DNA of 64,000 nucleotides from Nitrosopumilus sp. K4 (lineage in GTDB: Archaea > Thermoproteota > Nitrososphaeria > Nitrososphaerales > Nitrosopumilaceae): positions 1,578,330 to 1,642,329 of the forward strand of contig NZ_CP067007.1 in NCBI RefSeq assembly GCF_018128925.1, given 5' to 3'. Position numbers and translations under genes: made by a program. Shown one piece after another: positions 16,431-23,648 of the stretch (its first letter is position 1; each line of letters starts with the position of its first letter). Under the pieces are notes generated by a model. It did no database searches. It was not told the DNA's origin and saw only the letters and a program-made list of their open reading frames with translations.

Positions 16431-17324
16431 TCAAAAGCGAATCATCTTTTCATATAACTTTACTCGTTTTGTAATGTCATTTTTTTTCAAATTTAGCAAT
16501 CCATCTAATCCATATTTTTCTACCGCAAAAGAACCCAAGACATTTCCATATACTACAGCTTTTTTAATTTCTGATAAACTAGTTGAATTTTTACTAGCTA
16601 GATATCCTATCATAGCACCAGCAAATGAATCTCCTGCTCCTGTGGGATCTACTACATCTTCTAGAGAAAATCCTGCAGATGGAAAAATTACATCATCAAA
16701 AAACATTAGCGAGCCATGCTCCCCCTTCTTAATAATTACATATTTTGCTCCCCATTCCATCATCTTTTTTGCACATTTTATCAAATTGAATTCCTTTGTG
16801 AGTAATTTTGCCTCTTCATCATTTATCACAACAGCATCAACAGATTTTATCATATTAATTACAGACTCTCTCTTTGTAGAAATCCAAAACTCAATTGTAT
16901 CACACATTGAAAATTTTACTTTATCAAATTCCTTAATCAATTCGATGTTTTGATCAGGATCATTATTGGCAAGGTATACGAATTGAGATTTTTTGTATTC
17001 TTCTGGTACTGTAGGTTTAAAATCAGCTAGTACATTCAATTCAGTTTTCAAAGTTTCTCTGGTGCTTAGTGTTTTGTCATAACTTCCATCATACCGAAAT
17101 GTTTTCCCTTGTTTTATCGTTAATCCTTTAAGATCTAGATGCTTTGCTAGAATTTTATGATGTTGTTTTGGAAAATCATTTCCAATAACTGCAATTAGTC
17201 CTGTATCTACAAAATTACTTGCAGAGATAGCTGCAAAAGTTGCTGCTCCACCTAAAACATCTTTTAATGTTTTTTTTGGAGTTCTAATAGTATCTAATGC
17301 AGTAGAACCAAAAACAGTAAGCAT
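16431..17324 (-). CDS. PfkB-family sugar/nucleoside kinase
   Basis: 297 aa from ATG 17324 (MLTVFGSTALDTI), the normal ribokinase-type N-terminus; the open frame runs to 17402 but that would overlap the next gene. GGAATFAAISASNF is the substrate-lid motif and DPTGAGDSFAGAMIGYL is the PfkB signature 2 with the catalytic Asp. FVYLANNDPDQN and CDTIEFWIS lie in the core. Substrate not predictable; sugar, nucleoside or sugar phosphate are all possible. Probably follows the LEA-like gene in one transcript (19 bp gap). Confidence 0.87.
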   Translation of the reverse strand: MLTVFGSTALDTIRTPKKTLKDVLGGAATFAAISASNFVDTGLIAVIGNDFPKQHHKILAKHLDLKGLTIKQGKTFRYDGSYDKTLSTRETLKTELNVLADFKPTVPEEYKKSQFVYLANNDPDQNIELIKEFDKVKFSMCDTIEFWISTKRESVINMIKSVDAVVINDEEAKLLTKEFNLIKCAKKMMEWGAKYVIIKKGEHGSLMFFDDVIFPSAGFSLEDVVDPTGAGDSFAGAMIGYLASKNSTSLSEIKKAVVYGNVLGSFAVEKYGLDGLLNLKKNDITKRVKLYEKMIRF

Positions 17325-17343
17325 TCTTTTAAAAAAATTAGTT

Positions 17344-17787
17344 TTACTGTATAAATTCGCTTGCCTGCTCTTCTGTTGGATAATATACGAATGGTACTTC
17401 AATAGATGTTATGATGATATCATATTTTGTAATTCCTGTAATTTTTACAATTGGTGCTTCTGAATCTGAATTATAATTTGTTGTAAAACTTCCTTTCACA
17501 AAACTATTTCCTAATGAAGGAAGAATAAACGGTTCTAACTTCCCTTTTCCAATAATGTCATCATTGGCAATAACAAAAAATTCAGTTTCTCCTGCAGTCA
17601 AGACCAGAAATGATGGATTTTCAAATTTTAATTCTACGTTATATCTTGACTCATCATCTTTTTTTTCAACAAGCTCACTTTGAGTAATTTCTACACCAAT
17701 TTGTGAGGCTGAAGCGTATTGAGAAAATCCAAAAATACCTAATGCTATAACAAATACAAAAATTCCAAACTTTTTTGCCTTTCCCAT
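17344..17787 (-). CDS. secreted LEA_2-like protein
   Basis: 147 aa with an N-terminal signal/anchor (KFGIFVFVIALGIFGFSQYASA) and a single beta domain. NVELKFENPSFLVLTAGETEFFVIANDD followed by GKG matches the water-stress/LEA14 (LEA_2) pattern, where a conserved ENP turn precedes the second strand. It resembles the proteins encoded at 23069-23608 and 51528-52076. Such domains sit outside the membrane in archaea; function unknown. Confidence 0.65.
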   Translation of the reverse strand: MGKAKKFGIFVFVIALGIFGFSQYASASQIGVEITQSELVEKKDDESRYNVELKFENPSFLVLTAGETEFFVIANDDIIGKGKLEPFILPSLGNSFVKGSFTTNYNSDSEAPIVKITGITKYDIIITSIEVPFVYYPTEEQASEFIQ

Positions 17788-17919
17788 GCATTAAAATCCC
17801 AAATTTACTTTTTAACCAAAAACGAAAAAAATCCAAATAATATGTGTAAAAGTTTTGATCTAATCTTAAACCTACTTAGAGCTAACAAAATAAATCAAAA
17901 TTTCATAAATTATGGATAG

Positions 17920-18402
17920 ATGGCAAGAATAAAGCTCAAACTAGGCGACAATGAAGTTGAAATAGAGTCTAGGGACTTTTATGTGGATAATGACAGCTTG
18001 CCTCAAATAATTGAAAATGTTTCACATCTTTTGCAAGAAAATCAAGCAAAAATAATCTATCAAGAAACTCCCCAAGAAACAGAACATTCTACATCTGAAC
18101 CAATCCAAAATGGATTAGAATATTTGGATGACGCAGAGGCCTTTGAATCTGAATTTGAACAACCTAAATCAATTGATTTTCATGAAGTAAAATCAAAATT
18201 GAGAATTTTGGAAACTAGTGGATTTTTTAATTCTCCAAGAACTGTAACTGAAACTGTGCAACAACTAAGAGAATATGGTTGGGCTGCAAGTCCATTAGAT
18301 GTTTCAAAATCTCTTGCAAAAATGGCATCAAATAGAGAGATTAATAGAAATTCAAATGATAATAGGACCCACTATTTCGTAGAGTCTATAATTACAAATT
18401 GA
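17920..18402 (+). CDS. hypothetical protein with C-terminal winged-helix-like region
   Basis: 160 aa, cytosolic. The first 50 residues look like a small beta-alpha unit (ARIKLKLGDNEVEIESRDF), then comes an acidic linker (70-100). The last 65 residues, SKLRILETSGFFNSPRTVTETVQQLREYGWAASPLDVSKSL (given here as landmarks SGFF, TVTETVQQL and SPLDVSKSL), have the helix-turn-helix look of a winged-helix domain. No family name recognised. Confidence 0.55.
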   Translation: MARIKLKLGDNEVEIESRDFYVDNDSLPQIIENVSHLLQENQAKIIYQETPQETEHSTSEPIQNGLEYLDDAEAFESEFEQPKSIDFHEVKSKLRILETSGFFNSPRTVTETVQQLREYGWAASPLDVSKSLAKMASNREINRNSNDNRTHYFVESIITN

Positions 18403-18586
18403 TTTTATAATTACACTTTTCACAATTGTCAAAAGTTATTCCTTCTAGATGATCAAAATGTGCGTTGCATTTCTTGCAAGTGTGATGCATATCAAAATAT
18501 CCGTCACTTTCTATTTCTCCAATTCTGTTTGATTCTAAATCAGTATTTCCGCATTTTATACAGTGACATCCACATTCGACTTTCAT
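18392..18586 (-). CDS. small zinc-ribbon protein
   Basis: 64 aa from ATG 18586. Three Cys pairs (CIKCGN, CKKCNAH, CEKC) plus CGCHC near the start and His residues in DMHHTC allow one or two zinc sites. The open frame extends to an ATG at 18631, but that start would overlap the divergent small gene at 18631. The 3' end overlaps the convergent gene at 17920-18402 by 11 bp. Function unknown; probably protein or nucleic-acid binding. Confidence 0.6.
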   Translation of the reverse strand: MKVECGCHCIKCGNTDLESNRIGEIESDGYFDMHHTCKKCNAHFDHLEGITFDNCEKCNYKINL

Positions 18587-18630
18587 ATTTTTCGACAATG
18601 TATGTATAGTTTGATCATGTATACAAATCA

Positions 18631-18786
18631 TTGGAAAAGAAACGTGAAATCCCTCTTGAAATAGATGATCACTTCAAACTCTATGGGAAAGAACCATGGG
18701 AAGTAGATTATGGAGAAAAATGCCCAGTATGTGATGTGAGAATAGACGAATATGGATTCTGTTCTTGTGGATCTAGTGGAGATTGA
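18631..18786 (+). CDS. small CxxC/CxC zinc-binding protein (TTG start)
   Basis: 51 aa starting at TTG 18631. The first 30 residues are charged (EKKREIPLEIDDHFKLYGK, EPWEVDYGEK), then CPVCDVRIDEYGFCSCG forms a zinc ribbon or knuckle with four cysteines (C31, C34, C44, C46). An in-frame TAG at 18610-18612 rules out a longer start. Codon pattern and the ordered Cys motif argue for a real gene. It overlaps the convergent 18773-19666 gene by 14 bp. Confidence 0.55.
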   Translation: MEKKREIPLEIDDHFKLYGKEPWEVDYGEKCPVCDVRIDEYGFCSCGSSGD

Positions 18787-19666
18787 CTTTTCTGATAATA
18801 GGCAAAATTATCATCATTACAAACCCTATTGCTAAAGGAGCAATAATTGGAAATTCAGGAACAACAGTTGTACCTATAATTGAAACCTCTCCGGAAATAT
18901 CTGGTTTCATAATCACCCAAGAATGTGTTCCGTTATTGATATGATCATAAACAAAAATTTTTTCATCTTCTAAAAATACTTCATATGGTCCCCACAATAA
19001 TTCTAATGGTATTATTGTCGTAACAATTCTGTTTTCTTGATTAACATCAAATGTTATTCTCTTGGATGGTTGGTCAAAAACAAAATTTTCTAAACCAGCA
19101 TGACTTCTCATCTCTACATGAAATTCTTTGTCTTCCCAAGTTACATTTTCAAGATTTGTTGGTTCATCTATAGAATATTCTAAAATCATTTGACAGCCAT
19201 GACATGCAATTCCTTTTTTATCTGCCAAGTATACAGGCTTTCCGTTAGAAAAGATCAAATCAACTTCATTAGGAAAAATGAAAGATGTTGTTTGAAGATA
19301 TCTAAAATCCCATGTCCATAATCCATCTTTTTGTACAAGTACATCATCAAGATCATACTCAACAACTAATTCTTCATTTGATGGCATTACTAAAACTCCA
19401 TAATCTCCAAGCATGGAAAATAACTGCTCCTGCCCATCAACATTACTTACTTTTACATTTGAAGCTGTTCCGCTAATCAATTCTACTTGTTTTGGAATGC
19501 CTGTAGATGCTAGAATGTGTTTGACATGAATTTCTCCTTCTAAGCCTATGACGACTTCTACATATCTTTGAACTGCATATTCACCAACTGAAACTTGGCT
19601 ATAAGCTGGTGGTATTACTGATAAACATAATAAAACTAGGAAAAAACCAAAAACCTTTCTTGTCAT
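18773..19666 (-). CDS. secreted surface protein with PEF-type C-terminal sorting-like tail
   Basis: 297 aa. Signal peptide FGFFLVLLCLSVIPPAYS at the N-terminus, then a long beta-rich extracytoplasmic part. The C-terminus has PEFP (270-273), a hydrophobic stretch IIAPLAIGFVMMIILPII and a basic end RKVNLH. This tripartite layout resembles the PEF/PEFG-CTERM signals linked to archaeosortases in archaea, with P instead of G after PEF. CHGC in the middle could be a disulfide or metal site. It starts directly after the cyclophilin stop. Confidence 0.65.
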   Translation of the reverse strand: MTRKVFGFFLVLLCLSVIPPAYSQVSVGEYAVQRYVEVVIGLEGEIHVKHILASTGIPKQVELISGTASNVKVSNVDGQEQLFSMLGDYGVLVMPSNEELVVEYDLDDVLVQKDGLWTWDFRYLQTTSFIFPNEVDLIFSNGKPVYLADKKGIACHGCQMILEYSIDEPTNLENVTWEDKEFHVEMRSHAGLENFVFDQPSKRITFDVNQENRIVTTIIPLELLWGPYEVFLEDEKIFVYDHINNGTHSWVIMKPDISGEVSIIGTTVVPEFPIIAPLAIGFVMMIILPIIRKVNLH

Positions 19667-20143
19667 TTATTCCACTGTAACATGAAGCATTTTTGCCTCT
19701 TCTAGAGGACAATCATTTTGGTCACGTTGCAAATTAACAATTTTGTCTGCAACATCCATTCCTTCAATCACTTCTCCAAAAACAGTATATTGTCTATCAA
19801 GAAACGTACTGTCCGTAGTCACAATAAAGAATTGCGAGCCTGCACTGTCAGGATCTTGTGCCCTAGCCATTGAGACAATTCCACGAAGATGAGATCTAGA
19901 ATTGAATTCTGCTTTGACATTATATCCAGGACCGCCTATTCCCCAAGTACTCTTGTCTCCTCCCTTCGTGTTTGGGTCTCCTCCCTGAATCATAAATCCA
20001 GGAATGACTCTGTGAAATAGGGTTCCATCATAAAATCCGTCCTTAGCTAGTTTTTCAAAATTTCTTACAGTTTCTGGAGCTAATTCTGGAAGTAACTTAA
20101 ATGAGATATTCCCAAAATTGGTTTCAATTTTTACTGTACTCAA
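19667..20143 (-). CDS. cyclophilin-type peptidyl-prolyl cis-trans isomerase
   Basis: 158 aa, one complete cyclophilin domain without signal peptide. GTLFHRVIPGFMIQGGDP holds the catalytic Arg, and GIVSMARAQDPDSAGSQFFI the Gln/Phe substrate pocket; FLDRQYTVFGEVIEGMDVADKI closes the fold. Assists proline isomerisation in protein folding in the cytosol. TTG start. No spacer to the following secreted-protein gene, so they are cotranscribed. Confidence 0.92.
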   Translation of the reverse strand: MSTVKIETNFGNISFKLLPELAPETVRNFEKLAKDGFYDGTLFHRVIPGFMIQGGDPNTKGGDKSTWGIGGPGYNVKAEFNSRSHLRGIVSMARAQDPDSAGSQFFIVTTDSTFLDRQYTVFGEVIEGMDVADKIVNLQRDQNDCPLEEAKMLHVTVE

Positions 20144-20196
20144 TGTAACTCATTTACCGTCTCATCATAAGAGTCTTTTTCTGTAATCCTAAAATT

Positions 20197-20239
20197 CTCA
20201 TAGTTCTATAATGAATCTTGAAAAATCCATAACTATGAG
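20197..20239. repeat. inverted repeat in 253-bp intergenic region
   Basis: CTCATAGTT (20197-20205) and AACTATGAG (20231-20239) are perfect 9-nt reverse complements with 25 nt between. The intergenic stretch 20144-20396 carries the divergent promoters of the cyclophilin gene and the small HTH gene and nothing else I can identify. It could be an operator or an RNA hairpin. Confidence 0.4.
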
Positions 20240-20396
20240 TACGGTTTTCGTAGATCCATCATTTCGTTCCATTCAGATATTTTTTCTACGGAATTAAGAA
20301 TCAATATTTACTTAAAATTTCCTAAACTCTAAAATCCAAAAATTTCTTTTTCCAAAAGTTATAGTCTTATATAGAACAACTAAAATTTAGAATTCG

Positions 20397-20621
20397 TTGA
20401 ATCGTACAAATCAGAGCACGATCATTAAAGAAGCAATTAATTCTTATCTTGACAAGGGTGTTACCGACAAACAAGACATCTACACAAAAGTTGTTGATGA
20501 GCTAGGTGTTCCAAGACCAACAGTCAGAAGAGTTGCAAGAGATCTTAGAACTGAGCTATTACAAAAAATCCAGATCCTTCAATCTGATATGCCTAAAAAC
20601 ACTACTGAAGAAGACGAATAA
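20397..20621 (+). CDS. small helix-turn-helix-like protein
   Basis: 74 aa starting at TTG 20397. KEAINSYLDKGVTDKQDIYTKV and VVDELGVPRPTVRRVARDLR form a likely trihelical HTH, with PRPTVRR as the recognition helix. A polar tail (SDMPKNTTEEDE) follows. It probably binds DNA as a dimer, perhaps as an abundant chromatin-type or regulatory protein. AT-rich promoter with TATATAG upstream. Confidence 0.65.
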   Translation: MNRTNQSTIIKEAINSYLDKGVTDKQDIYTKVVDELGVPRPTVRRVARDLRTELLQKIQILQSDMPKNTTEEDE

Positions 20622-20700
20622 ACTCGGCTCCTTTTTCTTTTTAATCTCATTTTTTGATTTCAGCATTACTGTTATAAACAATGAATTTTTCCCATAAATT

Positions 20701-21177
20701 ATGGGATATCTTGGAAACCATCTTGCTACAGTGGTAACTGGAGTCTTTGCAGCAGTTTTGACAGGACTCTGGCCTTATTTTGTAGACTTTGCACCAATAC
20801 TTCATTTCGTATTCATCATGGCAGTTCCAATCACTTGGTTCCTAACTTTCACATGTTGGATATCACAAAGAAGTGCTGATTACATGAAAAAATTTGAGGC
20901 TAGTCACACACACAGCGAAAAAAAAAGCTTGAGTAACTCACAAACCACACAAGTATACGCATCAAATCCAAATCAAGTAAGTTATGCTGAAATTAAAGAG
21001 GCACAAAACCAACTTACTGGAGAATTAAACCAGCTAAAAGAATCTGTAAAAATAAAAGATGACGAAATTGAAAGACTAAATCAAGAAATTTCTAATCTTC
21101 AAACTTTAGTACAGATTGAATCACTAAAAACCGAACTTGCTAATTTAAAGATGCTTGCATCTGGAAAAAAAAAGTAA
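20701..21177 (+). CDS. membrane protein with cytoplasmic coiled coil
   Basis: 158 aa. Two hydrophobic helices (about 8-25 and 30-52, including FAPILHFVFIMAVPITWFL) are followed by a polar linker and a long coiled coil from about 95 to 153 (heptads in ELNQLKESVKIKDDEIERLNQ). A membrane tether or scaffold is likely. Family not recognised. Confidence 0.6.
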   Translation: MGYLGNHLATVVTGVFAAVLTGLWPYFVDFAPILHFVFIMAVPITWFLTFTCWISQRSADYMKKFEASHTHSEKKSLSNSQTTQVYASNPNQVSYAEIKEAQNQLTGELNQLKESVKIKDDEIERLNQEISNLQTLVQIESLKTELANLKMLASGKKK

Positions 21178-21179
21178 GA

Positions 21180-21302
21180 TCAATCCTTGCAATGGCAGCA
21201 AACAATGCCATGATTATTTTTGCAACCTGGACAGCTTTCGGCCCCACCAAAATGACATTTACATGAACATAATTCTGTAGGATCTTTCTTTTCTATGCTC
21301 AT
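21180..21302 (-). CDS. Cys-rich metal-binding mini-protein
   Basis: 40 aa (ATG 21302, TGA 21180). After MSIEKKDPTEL the chain is dense in ligands: CSCKCHFGG, ESCPGCKNNHG and IVCCHCKD, giving eight Cys and three His in 28 residues. That number would fit two or three zinc sites or a Cu/Zn thiolate cluster, as in metallothioneins. It is convergent with the coiled-coil protein gene (stop codons 2 bp apart). Too short for usual gene callers, but the ordered motif is hard to get by chance. Confidence 0.6.
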   Translation of the reverse strand: MSIEKKDPTELCSCKCHFGGAESCPGCKNNHGIVCCHCKD

Positions 21303-21509
21303 AAGAATATAAAAAATTCTTAATATTTGACTTTTTACAAGTAATCTTTGCTTATTGATTTATTTTTCAAATTTTTCAGAGCTTTAACTGTAAAAAGTAA
21401 TCCTTTTCATCTTTCATTGATGACACTTTATATGAAATTGTATAATTTTTAACTTCATAAGAAAATTTTATTTCAATTATATCAAAACTAAATTCTACAA
21501 AAATCTAAA
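21303..21509. other. AT-rich intergenic region with a possible remnant ORF
   Basis: 207 bp, very AT-rich. It carries a short hairpin (AAGAAT...ATTCTT near 21303) and, on the minus strand at 21376-21504, a 42-codon open stretch with protein-like beta pattern but no ATG/GTG/TTG near its start. It otherwise holds the promoter of the Cys-rich mini-protein. No RNA gene seen. Confidence 0.3.
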
Positions 21510-22037
21510 TTATTTTTGTAATTTTGATGCAATCTCTAATGTTTTATCCACCATATTTCTCAATTTTTCTTTGGCGTTTTCGTCTGAGAATTCTTCTTCA
21601 GAAATAGATTCTGTAGTAATAAAAACAGCCTGAGGATTTGTGATTATTTGAAAATATGATAATAATTGTGTGATAAGTGTTTGAACATCAATAAAACCAA
21701 TATTTCCTGCGGCCATAATTGTTATTCCTGCCACTTTTCCTCGTGTTTTTTTATAATCCAAGTATTCAAACAGATTTTTTAATGCTGAACTAAAAAACGA
21801 ATTATAGATTGGTGTGCCAACAAGCCATACATCTGCATCCATTAAATCATTTGCAGCAGTTTTTGTCGCTTCATTGTACCCTTCATCTGATCCTCTATAG
21901 CATTCTACTTGACCTTCTGAAAGATTAACAAATTTCACATCAACATTTTTTGTTTCTGCGTATTTGACAACATATTTCATAATTAATTGAGTATTTCCCT
22001 TCTTTCTTGGACTTCCAGATATTACTGCAACTTTCAC
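21510..22037 (-). CDS. NAD(P)H-dependent FMN reductase-type flavoprotein
   Basis: 175 aa flavodoxin-like fold. GSPRKKGNTQLIMKYVVKY is the FMN phosphate-binding loop; GTPIYNSFFSSALKNLFEYLD is the isoalloxazine contact segment. A single domain with no signal peptide, so cytosolic. It could reduce FMN, quinones or metal complexes. The 3' end opens on an AT-rich gap and the tRNA-Arg gene lies upstream on the same strand. Confidence 0.85.
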   Translation of the reverse strand: MKVAVISGSPRKKGNTQLIMKYVVKYAETKNVDVKFVNLSEGQVECYRGSDEGYNEATKTAANDLMDADVWLVGTPIYNSFFSSALKNLFEYLDYKKTRGKVAGITIMAAGNIGFIDVQTLITQLLSYFQIITNPQAVFITTESISEEEFSDENAKEKLRNMVDKTLEIASKLQK

Positions 22038-22083
22038 ATTTTCAGCTACTTGGCTTTGTATTTAAATTCCCATGAAAATTAAA

Positions 22084-22179
22084 ACGGGCTCGGAGGGCTT
22101 CGATCCCTCGACCTGTAACTTAGGAGGCTACCGCGCTATCCATGTTTCGCGTCAAAAAATGACTCTGCGCCACAAGCCC
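22084..22179 (-). tRNA. tRNA-Arg(CCU) with probable 19-nt D-loop intron
   Basis: Read on the minus strand: acceptor GGGCTTG pairs with CGAGCCC (one G-U), D stem GCGC/GCGC, anticodon arm GUAGC-CUCCUAA-GUUAC with anticodon CCU, T arm GAGGG-AUCGAAG-CCCUC, discriminator G, no encoded CCA. The D loop is too long by about 19 nt. Removing 22146-22164 gives a 77-nt tRNA with a normal D loop (AGACAUGGAUA). The T loop has A at position 54 instead of U, which is unusual. A TTTTAATTTT run follows the 3' end. Confidence 0.82.
22146..22164 (-). other. putative archaeal tRNA intron (D loop)
   Basis: The insert has an internal hairpin GUC-AUUUUUU-GAC. Exon CGC pairs with intron GCG, leaving 3-nt bulges AGA and AAA on the two sides: a relaxed bulge-helix-bulge with a 3-bp central helix. 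Cutting after the second bulge base on each side removes 19 nt and leaves AG/ACAUGGAUA. Exact ends could shift by a base. Confidence 0.6.
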
Positions 22180-22203
22180 AGAAAAAAACACTTTTGTAAT
22201 TAT

Positions 22204-22911
22204 TTAAGCGTAATCAAGATTTTCTTTGATCATTTCTTGAATCTCTTTCCAATTGGAATTTCCTTTATCATTCCACTTTTCAAAGAATACTACGTCTCTA
22301 AGTTCAAGTCTAGGAAGCCAGCCAGCTTTTTCCAAATCTGGCTTTTCTGCAAACTCATCTACATATCCAAGACACAGATATGCAATTGGAACTACATGTT
22401 CTGGTAATTCTAAAACTTCTTTGAGTGTATCATTTGATAAAATACTAACCCAACCAAGTCCAATACCTTCTGTTCTTGCTGAAAGCCACAAATTCTGAAT
22501 AGCACAACAAACACTATACAATCCAGCCTCAGGAATACTTGATCTTCCTATTACAAACGGACCAAATTTTGACGGATCGTAAGTTACACAAAGATTCACA
22601 GGTGATTCTAAAATCCCTTCTAGTTTGAAAGATAGGTATTTTGATCTTTTTGGTTCCTCCACTAATTGTGAAGATCTATTCTTTTCAATTTCAAAAGACT
22701 CTTTGATCTTCTTTTTTGTAGTCATATCCTTTATCAAAATAAAATTCCATGGTTGAGAAAACCCTACAGAAGGTGCATGATGAGCAGCATTTAGAATCTT
22801 TGATAAAATTTCATTCTCTATTGGCTTAGGTGTAAAATGAGATCTTACGTCTCTTCTTGAATAAATTGCCTTGTAAAAGCCATTTTTTTCTTCATCTGTA
22901 AATTCTGACAT
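22204..22911 (-). CDS. bluB: 5,6-dimethylbenzimidazole synthase (BluB)
   Basis: 235 aa nitroreductase-fold enzyme that cuts FMNH2 with O2 to make DMB, the lower ligand of vitamin B12. YSRRDVRSHF at the N-terminus binds the FMN phosphate; APSVGFSQPWNFI and GRSSIPEAGLYSVCCAIQ are BluB-type; the C-terminal PDLEKAGWLPR is a BluB hallmark absent from ordinary nitroreductases. With cobJ in the same window it supports full DMB-cobalamin synthesis, as known for ammonia-oxidising archaea. Flanked by two tRNA genes. Confidence 0.9.
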   Translation of the reverse strand: MSEFTDEEKNGFYKAIYSRRDVRSHFTPKPIENEILSKILNAAHHAPSVGFSQPWNFILIKDMTTKKKIKESFEIEKNRSSQLVEEPKRSKYLSFKLEGILESPVNLCVTYDPSKFGPFVIGRSSIPEAGLYSVCCAIQNLWLSARTEGIGLGWVSILSNDTLKEVLELPEHVVPIAYLCLGYVDEFAEKPDLEKAGWLPRLELRDVVFFEKWNDKGNSNWKEIQEMIKENLDYA

Positions 22912-22988
22912 TCCTTATAGCCTATGATATCTCTATTCATGCTTTTGTTAAACGTTAATAATGTCAGTAACTAGTCTTGTACTTCAAT

Positions 22989-23062
22989 GGGCCGGTAGTC
23001 TAGCTGGTTAGGATACCGCCTCGACACGGCGGTGATCGTGAGTTCGAATCTCACTCGGCCCA
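22989..23062 (+). tRNA. tRNA-Val(GAC)
   Basis: 74 nt. Acceptor GGGCCGG pairs with UCGGCCC (last pair G-U), anticodon arm CCGCC-UCGACAC-GGCGG gives anticodon GAC, T arm GUGAG-UUCGAAU-CUCAC, discriminator A, no encoded CCA. Position 33 reads C instead of the near-universal U. Without a long variable arm, a Ser(CGA) reading is excluded. Followed by a run of seven T. Confidence 0.85.
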
Positions 23063-23063
23063 C

Positions 23064-23070
23064 TTTTTTT
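23064..23070 (+). terminator. poly-T terminator after tRNA-Val
   Basis: Seven T residues start two bases after the tRNA discriminator, the usual archaeal poly-U termination signal. They overlap the last codons of the convergent gene on the minus strand. Confidence 0.6.
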
Positions 23071-23608
23071 AGTTTTGATTGGTAGTGAAATCCTTCTCAA
23101 TTATACTCCAAGAAGTTTCACTAGTAATACTTCCTTCCGCACTAAAATTTGAGATATTTCCATTTAGAATTGAATCATATGTGTTGGAATCAACATTTTC
23201 TTTTACAAGAACAAATGTATTTTTCAACGGAATTTCAGCTCCTGGATAAAAAACTGCTCTTCCTGGCATTGCAATATCTTCAGTAGAATATTGACCAGAA
23301 CCCAATAACACACCATCTGCAAATAATTGATAACTAATTACTGGAACAGTGAATGTTTTTTCACTTGGATTGCTAATGTAAAATGTAACTTCTAACTTTG
23401 CAGTATTTTCAATTTTGTTAACATCTCTTACAGTAACTTCGCCCAGTTTGATTTCTACTTGCTCTAAATGTGGATTATCTAAACTTGCATAAAATACAAA
23501 CCCTCCCATTAATGCTAAGAGACCTGCAATCGCAGCATAAACTGTCATCTTACTTTGTAGTGCCAATTTACTGGTATCAAATTCTGTACAACTAAAAAAG
23601 GTTGTCAA
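23069..23608 (-). CDS. membrane-anchored LEA_2-like protein
   Basis: Up to 179 aa. A single N-terminal helix (TVYAAIAGLLALMGGFVFYAS) anchors one LEA_2-type beta domain: KLEVTFYISNPSEKTFTVPV followed by ISYQLFADGVLLGSGQ is the repeated ISNPS-turn and hairpin of the family. The TTG start at 23608 is the longest reading; the ATG at 23548 would put the helix at the very N-terminus and may be correct. Similar in plan to the genes at 17344 and 51528. Confidence 0.7.
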   Translation of the reverse strand: MTTFFSCTEFDTSKLALQSKMTVYAAIAGLLALMGGFVFYASLDNPHLEQVEIKLGEVTVRDVNKIENTAKLEVTFYISNPSEKTFTVPVISYQLFADGVLLGSGQYSTEDIAMPGRAVFYPGAEIPLKNTFVLVKENVDSNTYDSILNGNISNFSAEGSITSETSWSIIEKDFTTNQN

Positions 23609-23648
23609 GATCCAAATACATAATATTTGATCTTAGAAATAAGATATT

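Noticed and set aside
20144-20396. Box C/D small RNA on the minus strand (ATGATGA- and CTGA-like words)
   Set aside because: The words are present but not at C/D'/C'/D spacing, and AT-rich DNA gives them by chance.
22072-22407. 111-codon open frame on the plus strand over the tRNA-Arg region
   Set aside because: It runs through the tRNA gene and antisense to bluB; no motif; clear shadow.
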